Shown: piece after piece, positions 41,147 to 50,421 of the stretch
Layout: each line of letters starts with the position of its first letter
Numbering within the stretch: the stretch's first letter is position 1
NCBI RefSeq assembly: GCF_050633425.1
Contig: NZ_JBOEGM010000025.1
Span: 56,836-120,835 of the forward strand
Direction: 5' to 3'
DNA: 64,000 nucleotides
DNA from: Pelagimonas sp050633425
Lineage (GTDB): Bacteria > Pseudomonadota > Alphaproteobacteria > Rhodobacterales > Rhodobacteraceae
Program-made: the position numbers and the translations under genes
The notes under the pieces: model-generated
The model's database searches: none
What the model was told of the DNA's origin: nothing
What the model saw: only the letters and a program-made list of their open reading frames with translations

Positions 41147-43024
41147 ATGAATAAGCCATCCGACAACCCCGCAGATCCGTTCAAAAAGGCATTGGCCGAG
41201 GCCACCAAGGTCATGGCGGATGATCCCGAACTTTCGGTAAGCTATACCGTTGACCCGTCCGGTGTGTCCGGCGACGCGATGCGCTTGCCGCAAATCTCGC
41301 GGCGCATGACACGCGACGAGGTTTTGCTGGCGCGCGGTACGGCGGATGCTTTGGCTCTGCAACGACGCTATCATGACGATACCACCCATGCGCGTTATGC
41401 GCCGCCCGGTGATATGGCCCGCGAATTATACGAGGCCATGGAAACCGCCCGCTGCGAAGCTATGGGCGCGCGCGATATGCCCGGAACGGCTGGCAATATC
41501 GACGCCAAGATCAGCCACGAAGCCAATCGTCGTGGCTATAGTCAGATCACGCAAGCCGCCGAAGCGCCCCTTCCGGTGGCTGCGGGGTATCTGATCCGCC
41601 ATCTGGCCACCGGGCGCGATTTGCCCGACGGGGCCAATAACGTCATGGAACTGTGGCGTGGCTTTATGGAAAACCAAGCCGCCGGCACATTGGACAATCT
41701 CGGCGATGTTCTGTCCGATCAGGCGGCCTTTGCCAAATTCGCACGGCAGATGATCACCGATCTGGGCTATGGCGATCAGCTTGGCGAAGACCCCGACGAT
41801 ATCTCGGACGACTCTGACGATGACGGCTCACAAGACGATCAGGAAGAAGAAGAACAGCCCGATTCTTCCGGTCAGGATGACGAAGGCGATGAGGCCGATG
41901 CCTCGCCCGAACAAAGCCAAGAAGAGACCCAAGACCCATCGCAGGCCCAAGTCAGCATGGACGAAATGGCCGACCAAGAGCTTGGTGACGAAGCGGAAAT
42001 GCCCGAGGGTGAGGCCCCGATGGAGCCCCCTGCCCCGCAACCGTTTTCCGAAGCGGATCCCGATTATGCGGTCTATAACACTGACAACGACGAAGAGATC
42101 ATGGCCGAAGAATTGGCCGAGCCGCAGGAATTGGAACGGTTGCGCGCCTATCTAGATCAGCAGTTAGAGCCGCTCAAGGGGGCCGTATCGCGGCTTGCCA
42201 ATAAATTGCAGCGCCGTTTGCAGGCGCAGCAAAACCGGTCGTGGGAATTTGACCTCGAAGAGGGCATTCTGGACGCTGGCCGTCTGGCGCGGGTTGTTGC
42301 CAACCCAACCACCCCGCTGAGTTTCAAGCGCGAAAAAGATACCGAATTTCGCGACACAGTGGTGACCCTGCTGCTCGATAACTCCGGCTCGATGCGCGGT
42401 CGCCCGATTTCGATTGCCGCGATTTGCGCCGACGTTCTGGCCCGCACGCTTGAACGCTGTAGCGTCAAGGTTGAGATTCTTGGCTTTACCACCCGCGCAT
42501 GGAAAGGCGGGCAGGCCCGTGAAAAATGGCTCAATGCCGGGCGCGATCAACAGCCCGGTCGCCTCAATGATTTGCGCCACATCATCTACAAAAGCGCCGA
42601 TGCCCCATGGCGCCGGACCCGCGATAATCTTGGCCTGATGATGAAAGAAGGCTTGCTCAAGGAAAACATCGACGGCGAGGCGCTGGAATGGGCGCACCGC
42701 CGTATGGCAGGCCGCCCTGAGGCGCGCAAAATCCTGATGGTGATTTCCGACGGCGCGCCCGTGGATGACAGCACATTGTCGGTTAACCCTGCCAATTACC
42801 TTGAAAAACACCTGCGCGATGTGATCGCGATGGTCGAGCGCAAGCGTCAGGTTGAGCTCCTGGCCATTGGGATCGGCCACGATGTGACGCGGTATTATGA
42901 TCGCGCCGTGACCATCACCGACGTGGAACAGCTGGCAGGTGCCATGACCGAACAGCTGGCTTCTTTGTTTGATAGTGATCCGCGCGCGCGTGCGCGGATT
43001 ATGGGGATCAACCGGGCATCTTGA
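41147..43024 (+). CDS. cobT: Aerobic cobaltochelatase subunit CobT
   Basis: This 625-residue protein has an N-terminal helical domain, a very acidic middle region (about residues 205-300, rich in Asp/Glu/Gln, for example DDISDDSDDDGSQDDQEEEE) and a C-terminal von Willebrand A domain. The metal-ion site is D-x-S-x-S (Asp411, Ser413, Ser415 in LLLDNSGSMRG). With CobS it forms the ring that powers cobalt insertion by CobN. The acidic linker is normal for CobT. It follows three small secreted-protein genes rather than cobS directly. Confidence 0.96.
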   Translation: MNKPSDNPADPFKKALAEATKVMADDPELSVSYTVDPSGVSGDAMRLPQISRRMTRDEVLLARGTADALALQRRYHDDTTHARYAPPGDMARELYEAMETARCEAMGARDMPGTAGNIDAKISHEANRRGYSQITQAAEAPLPVAAGYLIRHLATGRDLPDGANNVMELWRGFMENQAAGTLDNLGDVLSDQAAFAKFARQMITDLGYGDQLGEDPDDISDDSDDDGSQDDQEEEEQPDSSGQDDEGDEADASPEQSQEETQDPSQAQVSMDEMADQELGDEAEMPEGEAPMEPPAPQPFSEADPDYAVYNTDNDEEIMAEELAEPQELERLRAYLDQQLEPLKGAVSRLANKLQRRLQAQQNRSWEFDLEEGILDAGRLARVVANPTTPLSFKREKDTEFRDTVVTLLLDNSGSMRGRPISIAAICADVLARTLERCSVKVEILGFTTRAWKGGQAREKWLNAGRDQQPGRLNDLRHIIYKSADAPWRRTRDNLGLMMKEGLLKENIDGEALEWAHRRMAGRPEARKILMVISDGAPVDDSTLSVNPANYLEKHLRDVIAMVERKRQVELLAIGIGHDVTRYYDRAVTITDVEQLAGAMTEQLASLFDSDPRARARIMGINRAS

Positions 43025-43232
43025 GCGGGCTTTGCCGCGCATCTGTACCTGCGGCAAATACGTTTCGCCCCTTGGCCACCCCTCGGCCCTTGCCCCCAAT
43101 CTGGGTATCTTGCCCAAAAGACGCCCGCTGAGGTGTGGGTTTGGCAGGCCGTGCTGCTTGTGTGTTCAAAAATTGTTTTAAGCCAAGGTCTTGATTGGCT
43201 TGTGTCCAACTTGTGTCCAAGAGGAACCGACG

Positions 43233-44999
43233 ATGTTTCAAAGCTTTGAAGACTCCGCCACACCCCAGCAAGGTCCGGCAAGATTGGAGGCCTTGCGCTC
43301 AGAAATGACGGCGGCAGGCGTCGATGCATTTTTGGTCCCCCGCGCCGATGCCCACCAAGGTGAATACGTCTCGGCCCATGATGAACGGCTATCTTGGTTG
43401 ACCGGTTTTACAGGATCGGCGGGATGGTGTGTTGCTTTGGCGACCCGCGCCGGTGTGTTTGTTGATGGACGCTACCGGGTGCAGGTCCGCGCTCAGGTCG
43501 CAGATGTGTTTGAGCCGGTGGATTGGCCGGAAGTGTCGCTTGGGGATTGGATCGCCGAGGCTTTGCCCAAAGGGGTTGTCGGCTTTGATCCCTGGCTGTT
43601 GTCGCTTGATCAACAGCGGGCATTGGCGGCCAAGCTCGGGGATCATGAACTGCGCTCCTGCGACAACCTGATCGACAGCATTTGGTCCGACCAACCCGCC
43701 CCCCCCATGGGCGAGGCCTTTGCCCAACCCGTTGAACTGGCCGGTGAGCCGCATGAAGCAAAGATCAAACGCCTGGCCGCTGATCTCAAGGCTGATGCCG
43801 CCATTATCACCCTCCCCGATTCCATCGCCTGGCTTTTGAATATTCGCGGCCGTGATATTGCGCGCAATCCGGTGCCACATGGGTTTGCCATTCTGCACAA
43901 AAAAGGGCGGGTCTCTCTGTTCATTGCGCAGGACAAAGTCACATCTCTGGGGGACCACTTTGGCGATTTGGTTGATCTAAACCCGGTCGACGCCTTTTTG
44001 CCAGCGGTTCAAAACCTGACTGGCCGCGTGCAAATTGATCCCGCCACCTGCCCGGTGATTGTCGCTGACCTCTTGAGTGATACGATTGAGGCGCAAGATC
44101 CCTGTTTGCTGCCCAAGGCCCGCAAGAACGATGCCGAACTGAGCGGTAGCCGGGCCGCACATCTGCGCGACGCGGCGGCTATGGTGCGGTTCCTGAGCTG
44201 GCTTGAGACCCAAACCGGCGGAGAATTCACCGAAATCGACGTCGTTCAACGGCTCGAAGCGGAACGCCGGGCCACCAATGCCTTGCGCGATATCTCGTTT
44301 GAGACAATCTCTGGCGCGGGGCCCAACGGGGCGATCGTGCATTACCGCGTGACCAATACCAGCAATCGCACCGTTGAAAACAATCAGCTTTTGTTGGTCG
44401 ATTCCGGGGGGCAATATGTGGATGGCACCACCGATATCACCCGTACAGTTGTGGTCGGCACGCCCACACAAGAAGAGCGCCGCGCCTTCACCTTGGTGCT
44501 CAAAGGGATGATTGCCATCTCACGGCTGCGCTTTCCAACCGGCTTGGCTGGGCGTGACATGGATGTTTTGGCGCGCACGGCCCTTTGGCAAGACGGGCTA
44601 GATTACGGCCATGGCACCGGGCATGGTGTCGGGGCCTATCTCTCGGTTCACGAAGGCCCCCAGCGTCTGGCCAGCACAGGCACAGTGCCCTTTGAAGCCG
44701 GGATGATTTTGTCAAATGAACCAGGGTTTTACAAGGAAGGGGCCTTTGGTATTCGGATCGAAAACCTGATCGCCGTCCAAGATGCCCCCGCCCTGCCCGG
44801 CCAAACCGTGCCCCATATGTTGCGCTTTGAAACCCTGACTTGGGTGCCCATTGATACACGGCTTGTTAACCCTACCCTTCTTACAGAAGACGAGCGCGAT
44901 TGGCTCAATAGCTATCACGCCGAAGTTGAGGTCCGCGTTAGTCCTTTGGTAGAAGGGGCCGCAAAAGACTGGCTGTCACGGGCTTGCCGGGCTATCTGA
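43233..44999 (+). CDS. pepP: Xaa-Pro aminopeptidase (aminopeptidase P)
   Basis: This 588-residue protein has the pita-bread metalloprotease fold at the C-terminus. Metal ligands are in LVDSGGQYVDGTTDITRT (two Asp), GHGTGHGVGAYLSVHEGPQ (His), NEPGFYKEG (Glu) and RIENLI (Glu). Two creatinase-like N-terminal domains precede it, giving the long form found in Rhodobacterales. It removes N-terminal residues linked to proline, in the cytoplasm. I set the start at the ATG at 43233, after an AAGAGGA site; the frame opens at 43191. A run of eight C bases lies inside the gene (around 43689-43696). Confidence 0.93.
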   Translation: MFQSFEDSATPQQGPARLEALRSEMTAAGVDAFLVPRADAHQGEYVSAHDERLSWLTGFTGSAGWCVALATRAGVFVDGRYRVQVRAQVADVFEPVDWPEVSLGDWIAEALPKGVVGFDPWLLSLDQQRALAAKLGDHELRSCDNLIDSIWSDQPAPPMGEAFAQPVELAGEPHEAKIKRLAADLKADAAIITLPDSIAWLLNIRGRDIARNPVPHGFAILHKKGRVSLFIAQDKVTSLGDHFGDLVDLNPVDAFLPAVQNLTGRVQIDPATCPVIVADLLSDTIEAQDPCLLPKARKNDAELSGSRAAHLRDAAAMVRFLSWLETQTGGEFTEIDVVQRLEAERRATNALRDISFETISGAGPNGAIVHYRVTNTSNRTVENNQLLLVDSGGQYVDGTTDITRTVVVGTPTQEERRAFTLVLKGMIAISRLRFPTGLAGRDMDVLARTALWQDGLDYGHGTGHGVGAYLSVHEGPQRLASTGTVPFEAGMILSNEPGFYKEGAFGIRIENLIAVQDAPALPGQTVPHMLRFETLTWVPIDTRLVNPTLLTEDERDWLNSYHAEVEVRVSPLVEGAAKDWLSRACRAI

Positions 45000-45066
45000 C
45001 ATATTGTTGATACATTTCCCGTGTCTTTGATCCGGGACCATACGAAACGAACAGGGGGAGAGAGAC

Positions 45067-45411
45067 ATGAGCAAGATCACAATCACACCAGCCGAGGGCA
45101 GCTGGACCATTCGTGCCGGAGGTGCCGTCTTGGGCGAAACAAACCGGGCGCTGGAGTTGGTTGAAGGGGATTACCCCCCGGTTATCTACTTCCCCCGCGA
45201 AGACATCGGCATGGCCTTTCTCGAAGCCACCGATCACAAAACCACCTGCCCCTTCAAAGGCGAAGCGTCTTACTTTTCGATCATGTCAAAATCCAAAACC
45301 TATGAAAATGCGGTTTGGAGCTATGAAACACCCAACGATAACGCCAAGCAAATCGCCGGTTACCTGGCGTTTCAGGTCCAAGAAGGTGTCGCGATCGAAC
45401 AAATCCCCTAA
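45067..45411 (+). CDS. DUF427 family protein
   Basis: This 114-residue protein has the beta-rich DUF427 fold: WTIRAGGAVLGET, then YPPVIYFPREDIGMAFLE, HKTTCPFKGEASYFSI and AVWSYETP near the C-terminus. These are the hallmark blocks of the family. Some members have been linked to carbohydrate or nucleotide chemistry, but no firm function is established. It is preceded by an AGGGGGAGAG site and followed by a terminator, so it is probably a single-gene unit. Confidence 0.93.
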   Translation: MSKITITPAEGSWTIRAGGAVLGETNRALELVEGDYPPVIYFPREDIGMAFLEATDHKTTCPFKGEASYFSIMSKSKTYENAVWSYETPNDNAKQIAGYLAFQVQEGVAIEQIP

Positions 45412-45438
45412 GTTCGTTTGCAAATGACGATTATTTGG

Positions 45439-45462
45439 CGGCATCCTAACGGGTGCCGTTTT
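45439..45462 (+). terminator. Intrinsic terminator after the DUF427 gene
   Basis: CGGCATCC (45439-45446) pairs with GGGTGCCG (45451-45458), one G-U pair, with a TAAC loop and a TTTT tail (45459-45462). Confidence 0.8.
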
Positions 45463-45565
45463 CGTTTAAATTCAACAAGTTATGAACATACAATCGCCGG
45501 TTATTGTATAACAAGCGCGCCAAACACACAGTCTCCTCATCACTATTTTCATAAGGAAGGTTGTC

Positions 45566-46210
45566 ATGTTCCGCTTCGTATTTCTGCTTTTGGCCCTGAG
45601 CTTTGCCAGCGCCGTTTCCGCCTCCGAAGGCCCCCGTCTCTTTGTCGATGCCCCGCGCGACGGCTATCTCAACCTGCGCACAGGCCCCTCAACCGGCTAT
45701 CACGTTTTGGAAAAAATGGAGCACGGAAGTAAGGTCACCCTGATTGCAAAACCCGGCACCTGGGCCAAGGTCTATCACCATGAAACCGATACAATCGGAT
45801 GGGCGCATGGCCGGTTTCTAAGCCATGACAAGCCGCACCAGCCCAAGCCTCACCATCCCAAGCCGCCGCAGTATTCCGATGGCCAACGTTGGGTCGATGC
45901 GCCTTACGGTGATCTCAATCTGCGCAAAGGTCCGGGCACCGATTACCATGTGCTGCGCAAAATTCACAACGGCATGAAGGTGGATGTCTTGGGCAAAAGC
46001 GGCAAATGGCGCTTGGTCAAGCTGAAATCGGGGCTGATCGGCTGGGCGCACAAAGCCTATCTGACCAAGCAACGCCCCGACCGCCCGCGCCCTGCCCCGC
46101 AGCCACAGCCAAAACCGTATTCCGATCTGCAAGCCGCCTTTGATGCCTGCGAACACAATTACGGCCGTGCGTTTCGCCATTGTATGGCACAACGCTTGCC
46201 ACGCCGGTAA
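45566..46210 (+). CDS. Secreted protein with two SH3b domains
   Basis: This 214-residue protein has a signal peptide (MFRFVFLLLALSFASAVSAS) and two SH3b domains. The first (about residues 27-80) has YLNLRTGPSTGYHVLEKMEHG and the second (about 110-165) has DLNLRKGPGTDYHVLRKIHNG. A histidine/proline-rich linker lies between (HQPKPHHPKPPQ) and a proline-rich stretch follows. Two cysteines sit near the end (ACEHNYGRAFRHC). It is probably a periplasmic or cell-wall protein binding peptidoglycan or peptides. The two domains look like an internal duplication. It is convergent with the ClC gene, eleven bases apart. Confidence 0.85.
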   Translation: MFRFVFLLLALSFASAVSASEGPRLFVDAPRDGYLNLRTGPSTGYHVLEKMEHGSKVTLIAKPGTWAKVYHHETDTIGWAHGRFLSHDKPHQPKPHHPKPPQYSDGQRWVDAPYGDLNLRKGPGTDYHVLRKIHNGMKVDVLGKSGKWRLVKLKSGLIGWAHKAYLTKQRPDRPRPAPQPQPKPYSDLQAAFDACEHNYGRAFRHCMAQRLPRR

Positions 46211-46221
46211 CTCTGCGGCGA

Positions 46222-47928
46222 CTAGCTGTGCTCTTCTTCAGCGGTGGCCGCCAGCGCTTGATTATAGGCCTTGAGAGCATCGACATGGAACAGCGCCCCT
46301 TGCAACACAGGGGGGCTGCTTCCGTCTTTGATCACCACCGGCAAAAAGCTCAAATCCGAGCGATCCAACAGCGGCAACGCGGTTTCCAGCGTCGCCTCCG
46401 CTGAGACATATAACCCCTGTTCGATCAGCTCGAGACAGAGCTTCTCATCCGCTGCGTTCTCATCTGTGGGCCGCCGCATGACCCCCTGAACACGAAACAT
46501 CGCCAATAAATAGGCCTGCGGCCCGGCGGCCAAATGCACTTTGCGCCGCTCAAGCTGGGTCAAAAAGAACGAGCGGTCCACAAGACGTGAGGCCAGCGCC
46601 GTCGACATGGACACCGACACCATCACCGCAAGCCCAGTCTGCCAATCCCCGGTCAGTTCAAACACAATCAACGTGGTTGAAATGGGCGCGCCAAGAACCG
46701 CCGCCGCAACGGCCCCCATGCCGGCCAATGCATATAAAGTAAAGGCCGACGACATTTCAGGGAACAAGCCGGTCGCAATATGGCCAAAGGTCAGCCCGGT
46801 CAGCGCACCGACCATCAACGCCGGGGAAAACACCCCGCCCCCCATGCGCCCCGCAACCGTCAGCGACACGGCCAGCACTTTGAGAACCGCAAAGACAAAG
46901 GCTTCGTGCAACATCAGGTTGCCGGTCAACGCCAGAGACGTGGTCTCATATCCAACGCCAATGATATGGGGGAAAAAGATCGCCAAACCGCCAAGTAACA
47001 ACCCGGCCACCGCTGGTCGTAGCCAATACGGCAGGCTCAGCCGGTTTTGCAGTTCCGTTTCGACATCATCCGCGAAGAAAATCGCCCGCATCATGACCAC
47101 CGCGACACATCCGCAAACCAATCCAAGCATGAAAAAAGCGGGCAATTCCAGATAGAATTCCACCGTCGTGGTGCCGGGAAGGACAAATTCAGTGACGTCG
47201 CCATAGACCAACCTGTTGATCACTGTCCCCGCAGCGCTGGCGACAACGATTGGCGCAAAGGCGTGCAGCGCAAAGTGACGTAGGATCACCTCTAGCGCAA
47301 ACAAGGCTCCGGCAATTGGCGCGTTAAAGCTTGCCGAAACCGCCGCCGCAACCGCGCAGCCCATCAAATCCCGGCCCGTGACGCCATCAACCCGAAGCTT
47401 ATTGGCCACCCAACTGGCTGCCATGGCGGCAATGTGAACGACCGGCCCTTCGCGCCCTGTGCTGCCCCCGGTCGACAAGGTGATCCACGAACACAGCGCA
47501 GAGCCCAGACCGGCCTTGGTCTCAACCCGACCATCGTTCAAAGCAGCCCCTTCGATCACATCTGCAACCGATCGCACCCGGCCATCTGGCGTCATGTGAT
47601 GAAGAATGAACCCAACAACAACACCGCCAAACGCGGGTATCAAAAGCACCCAATACCACGGCAAAAGTTCTGCGAAACTGTGCAGAGAGTTGACATTCGC
47701 GGTGCCGTAAACGCTGGCTTGCAACCACTCAATCGCAGCCCGAAACCCGATTGCGGCCAAGCCCGATACGATCCCCAAGCCAAGCGCGATCAACCAAAAC
47801 TGAATCTGGCTCGGTGCCTCGTGGCGCACCATGTCCCAACCCTCGCCAAAAGCTTGGGTTGCCTGCCGCAACTGGTGGCGCAATTGACCCAGCACTGGGA
47901 CCTCCTCATAATCGGCGGGTTTCGCCAA
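46222..47928 (-). CDS. ClC-type chloride channel or H+/Cl- antiporter
   Basis: This 568-residue protein has the ClC signatures: GSTGREGPVVHIAAM (with the gating glutamate in GREGP), NAPIAGALFALE and a GMGAVAAAVLGAPIS segment. After the roughly 430-residue membrane core comes a C-terminal cytoplasmic region (LYVSAEATLETALPLLDRSDLSFLPVV) that looks like a CBS domain. It moves chloride across the inner membrane, alone or with protons. Acid resistance and volume control are the usual roles. It is divergent from the D-lactate dehydrogenase-type gene across 46 bases. Confidence 0.93.
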   Translation of the reverse strand: MAKPADYEEVPVLGQLRHQLRQATQAFGEGWDMVRHEAPSQIQFWLIALGLGIVSGLAAIGFRAAIEWLQASVYGTANVNSLHSFAELLPWYWVLLIPAFGGVVVGFILHHMTPDGRVRSVADVIEGAALNDGRVETKAGLGSALCSWITLSTGGSTGREGPVVHIAAMAASWVANKLRVDGVTGRDLMGCAVAAAVSASFNAPIAGALFALEVILRHFALHAFAPIVVASAAGTVINRLVYGDVTEFVLPGTTTVEFYLELPAFFMLGLVCGCVAVVMMRAIFFADDVETELQNRLSLPYWLRPAVAGLLLGGLAIFFPHIIGVGYETTSLALTGNLMLHEAFVFAVLKVLAVSLTVAGRMGGGVFSPALMVGALTGLTFGHIATGLFPEMSSAFTLYALAGMGAVAAAVLGAPISTTLIVFELTGDWQTGLAVMVSVSMSTALASRLVDRSFFLTQLERRKVHLAAGPQAYLLAMFRVQGVMRRPTDENAADEKLCLELIEQGLYVSAEATLETALPLLDRSDLSFLPVVIKDGSSPPVLQGALFHVDALKAYNQALAATAEEEHS

Positions 47929-47974
47929 TGTTTAAGCTTCGTTAATATGCCCCCAATTGAATCCGGAGGCCCGA

Positions 47975-49348
47975 ATGCCCTTACAACAGGCGATTGCAGA
48001 ATTGCACACTCTACTAGGCGAACGTTTAAGTTTGTCCAAGTCCGATCTGGAGGCGCATGGTCGTTCCGAATCACATTTTCCATTAACACCGCCGGATGGG
48101 GTGGTTTTTCCGGAAAACACTGAAGAAACTCAAAAGATTGTAAGCATTTGCGCAACACATGGCGTGCCTGTCATCGGCTGGGGGGCGGGAACCTCTCTTG
48201 AAGGGCATGCGCTTGCCATGCGAGGCGGGATAAGCGTCGATTTTTCGCGGATGAATAAAATCATCAGCATCAACGCCGCTGACATGGATGTGGTGGTGCA
48301 ACCCGGTGTTACGCGTGAAACACTGAACGAAGAATTGCGCGCGACCGGCCTGTTTTTCCCTGTCGATCCCGGTGCCAACGCGTCGATTGGTGGCATGGCG
48401 ATGACCCGCGCCTCGGGGACAACAACCGTACGTTATGGCTCGATGCGCGACAATGTGATGGGCATGCAGGTGGTGCTGGGCGATGGTCGTGTGATCCAAA
48501 CCGGCACGCGGGCGCGCAAATCGGCCGCCGGGTATGACCTCACCGCCTTGATGGTTGGCTCCGAAGGCACCTTGGGCTTGGCGACGGAACTCACCTTAAA
48601 GCTGCACGGCATCCCCGAGGCGATCAGCGCCGGGATATGTAGCTTTCCAGACATGGCTTGCGCGGTCGCGGCCGTCACGGAAACCATCCAGATGGGCATT
48701 CCCATGGCCCGAATCGAATTCGCCTGCGCCGATACCGCCCGAGCATTTAACGACTATGCGGGGGTGTCGATGGACGAATCCCCGCATCTCATGGTTGAAT
48801 TCCACGGCAGCCCGGAGAGCACCGCCCAAGACGCCGAAAGATTCGCTGAAATCGTTTCGTATCATGATGGCTCACCGTTTCGCTGGTCTTCGCGCGAAGA
48901 AGAGCGGCGCGCGCTTTGGTCGATGCGTCACAACGGATATTACGCAATTCTGGCCTCACGGCCTGGGGCGCGGGCTTTGGTGACTGACATCTGTGTTCCA
49001 ATTTCCCAACTGGCCCAGGCCGTAGAAGAAACCCAGCTTGAAATCGCCAATTCGATACTTCCGGGGCCGATTTTGGGCCATGTGGGCGATGGCAACTTTC
49101 ATGCCATTTTGTTGATCGACCCTGATCAACCAGCAGAAATGGAAGAAGCCAAACGCCTGTCCAACAGCCTTGTGAAACGCGCTTTGGCCCTTGGCGGCAC
49201 ATCCACAGGCGAACATGGCATCGGTGTTGGTAAAAAGCCCTATATGGATGCGGAACACGGCGAGGCCTGGACCGTCATGGGGGCCATCAAACATGCGTTG
49301 GACCCACAAGACATCATGAATCCCGGCAAATTGGTGCCCGGAAACTAA
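47975..49348 (+). CDS. FAD-linked D-lactate dehydrogenase (cytochrome)-type oxidase
   Basis: This 457-residue VAO/PCMH flavoprotein has the FAD domain motifs IGWGAGTSLEGHALA, VQPGVTRETLNEELR, FPVDPGANASIGGMAMTRASG and MVGSEGTLGLAT. The C-terminal domain holds GPILGHVGDGNFHAILL and GGTSTGEHGIGVGKKPYM, typical of D-lactate and glycolate oxidases. It oxidises D-lactate (or a similar 2-hydroxyacid) and feeds electrons to the respiratory chain. I chose the ATG at 47975, which follows a GGAGG site, over the TTG at 47957. Confidence 0.92.
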   Translation: MPLQQAIAELHTLLGERLSLSKSDLEAHGRSESHFPLTPPDGVVFPENTEETQKIVSICATHGVPVIGWGAGTSLEGHALAMRGGISVDFSRMNKIISINAADMDVVVQPGVTRETLNEELRATGLFFPVDPGANASIGGMAMTRASGTTTVRYGSMRDNVMGMQVVLGDGRVIQTGTRARKSAAGYDLTALMVGSEGTLGLATELTLKLHGIPEAISAGICSFPDMACAVAAVTETIQMGIPMARIEFACADTARAFNDYAGVSMDESPHLMVEFHGSPESTAQDAERFAEIVSYHDGSPFRWSSREEERRALWSMRHNGYYAILASRPGARALVTDICVPISQLAQAVEETQLEIANSILPGPILGHVGDGNFHAILLIDPDQPAEMEEAKRLSNSLVKRALALGGTSTGEHGIGVGKKPYMDAEHGEAWTVMGAIKHALDPQDIMNPGKLVPGN

Positions 49349-49370
49349 ACCCCAGCCCCGTTTCTGTGAC

Positions 49371-49964
49371 CTAGCCCAGAAGCTGAAACAAATACGCCTC
49401 GGCAGACTGAGCACGCTCTGACTGCCGGGCGGCGCTGGGGGGGGGCATGGCCCCCGTTGCACAGCGGACTTGCCAATCTCCTATCAACAAACTGATCCAA
49501 AGCGTCGCCGCAGTTTCGACCGGGCCGTTTAGCTCACCTTGATCAACCAACTGTTGAAACAACGCTTGAATGCGCGGAAAAACCTCTCCGCGCCCCGATT
49601 GTGCCAAGACCTGCCCCAACGTATTGCTCGCATCTGCCGCAGCCGCGCGATTCAGGGCAATGGCCTGAGGTGACAAAAGCATCGCCAACAAAACCGGCCC
49701 AATGCCACGCAGCGTTTCGCGCGCTGAGAGGTCTTCTTTGGTTGCATGGTCGAGCGCCTCAACGATCCGCTGGGCATTTCGGGCGATAAGTGCCTGAAAC
49801 AGCCCAAGTTTATCGCCGTACCACCGGTAAAGCGTTTCATTGGAGGCTTTTGCCCGCTTGGCAACCGCAAGCATCGACAGCCCCTGATATCCCTTTTCTG
49901 ACATCAATGCATAAGCCGCATCGGCGATCTGCTGTTCTCGGTGTTCTTTGGCTTCGCTGCGCAT
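49371..49964 (-). CDS. TetR-family transcription regulator
   Basis: This 197-residue protein has an N-terminal helix-turn-helix (SEKGYQGLSMLAVAKRAKASNETLY near residues 20-45) and a helical ligand-binding domain. It starts at the ATG at 49964 with an AGGAG site. The frame opens further upstream but that part runs through the operator-like repeats. A run of nine C bases in the coding strand (49437-49445) lies in the C-terminal region. It diverges from two small membrane genes, which it probably controls, together with itself. Confidence 0.88.
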   Translation of the reverse strand: MRSEAKEHREQQIADAAYALMSEKGYQGLSMLAVAKRAKASNETLYRWYGDKLGLFQALIARNAQRIVEALDHATKEDLSARETLRGIGPVLLAMLLSPQAIALNRAAAADASNTLGQVLAQSGRGEVFPRIQALFQQLVDQGELNGPVETAATLWISLLIGDWQVRCATGAMPPPSAARQSERAQSAEAYLFQLLG

Positions 49965-49990
49965 CGGGTTTTCTCCTGCTTGACAAAAAC

Positions 49991-50034
49991 CGTACACCCA
50001 ATTACACCAACATGCAAACGTACACACAATTACG
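49991..50034. promoter_or_regulatory. Paired operator-like repeats between TetR and membrane operon
   Basis: CGTACACCCAATTAC (49991-50005) and CGTACACACAATTACG (50019-50034) are direct repeats with one mismatch, 28 bases apart. The second also has CGTA/TACG ends in inverted order. They lie between the two divergent starts (49964 and 50044), the expected place for TetR operators. Confidence 0.68.
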
Positions 50035-50043
50035 GATACGCAC

Positions 50044-50421
50044 ATGTTTCGATATTCTCCCACCGCCATTCCCGCCGCTCTTTGGGCGTTGATAATTCTG
50101 CAAGTCGTTATGGTAGCGTCGCTTTATGCCGGTGTGCCGCCCCACCCTCCTCGGAGCATCGCCCTCTTTGCACTGGCTCCCTTTCTCGCCGCATCCATCG
50201 CCTGCGCGGCGGCCGCGTTACAAATGGGGCGTCATGGTGGGGGCGATATTCTGGCCGTCGGTGCCGCACTCATGGCGCTGCTGAGCTTCGGACCGCAAAA
50301 ATATTTCGACCCCGCCTTTCCAGAAATCTGGCCAGCAGTTCTGGCAGCGCAGCTCGCAGTTTTGACCATCATGGCGAATTTGTTCTTCAAACGCACATCC
50401 GCAAAGGCCGCCCAAGAATGA
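50044..50421 (+). CDS. Small four-helix membrane protein
   Basis: This 125-residue protein has about four hydrophobic helices (AALWALIILQVVMVASLYAG, ALFALAPFLAASIACAAAAL, GDILAVGAALMALLSFG, IWPAVLAAQLAVLTIMANLFF). I recognise no family. Its stop overlaps the ATG of the next gene by four bases (ATGA), so the two are translated together. It faces the TetR gene and probably lies under its control. The operator-like repeats are ten bases before its start, so TetR binding could directly block RNA polymerase. Confidence 0.78.
   Translation: MFRYSPTAIPAALWALIILQVVMVASLYAGVPPHPPRSIALFALAPFLAASIACAAAALQMGRHGGGDILAVGAALMALLSFGPQKYFDPAFPEIWPAVLAAQLAVLTIMANLFFKRTSAKAAQE

Noticed and set aside
41760..42040. 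Acidic low-complexity region of cobT as an unusual insertion
   Set aside because: A long acidic linker is a normal feature of CobT proteins.
43691..43700. Run of eight C bases in the aminopeptidase P gene as a phase-variation site
   Set aside because: The tract encodes the ordinary APPMG segment, is only eight long, and no sign of a switched product is visible.
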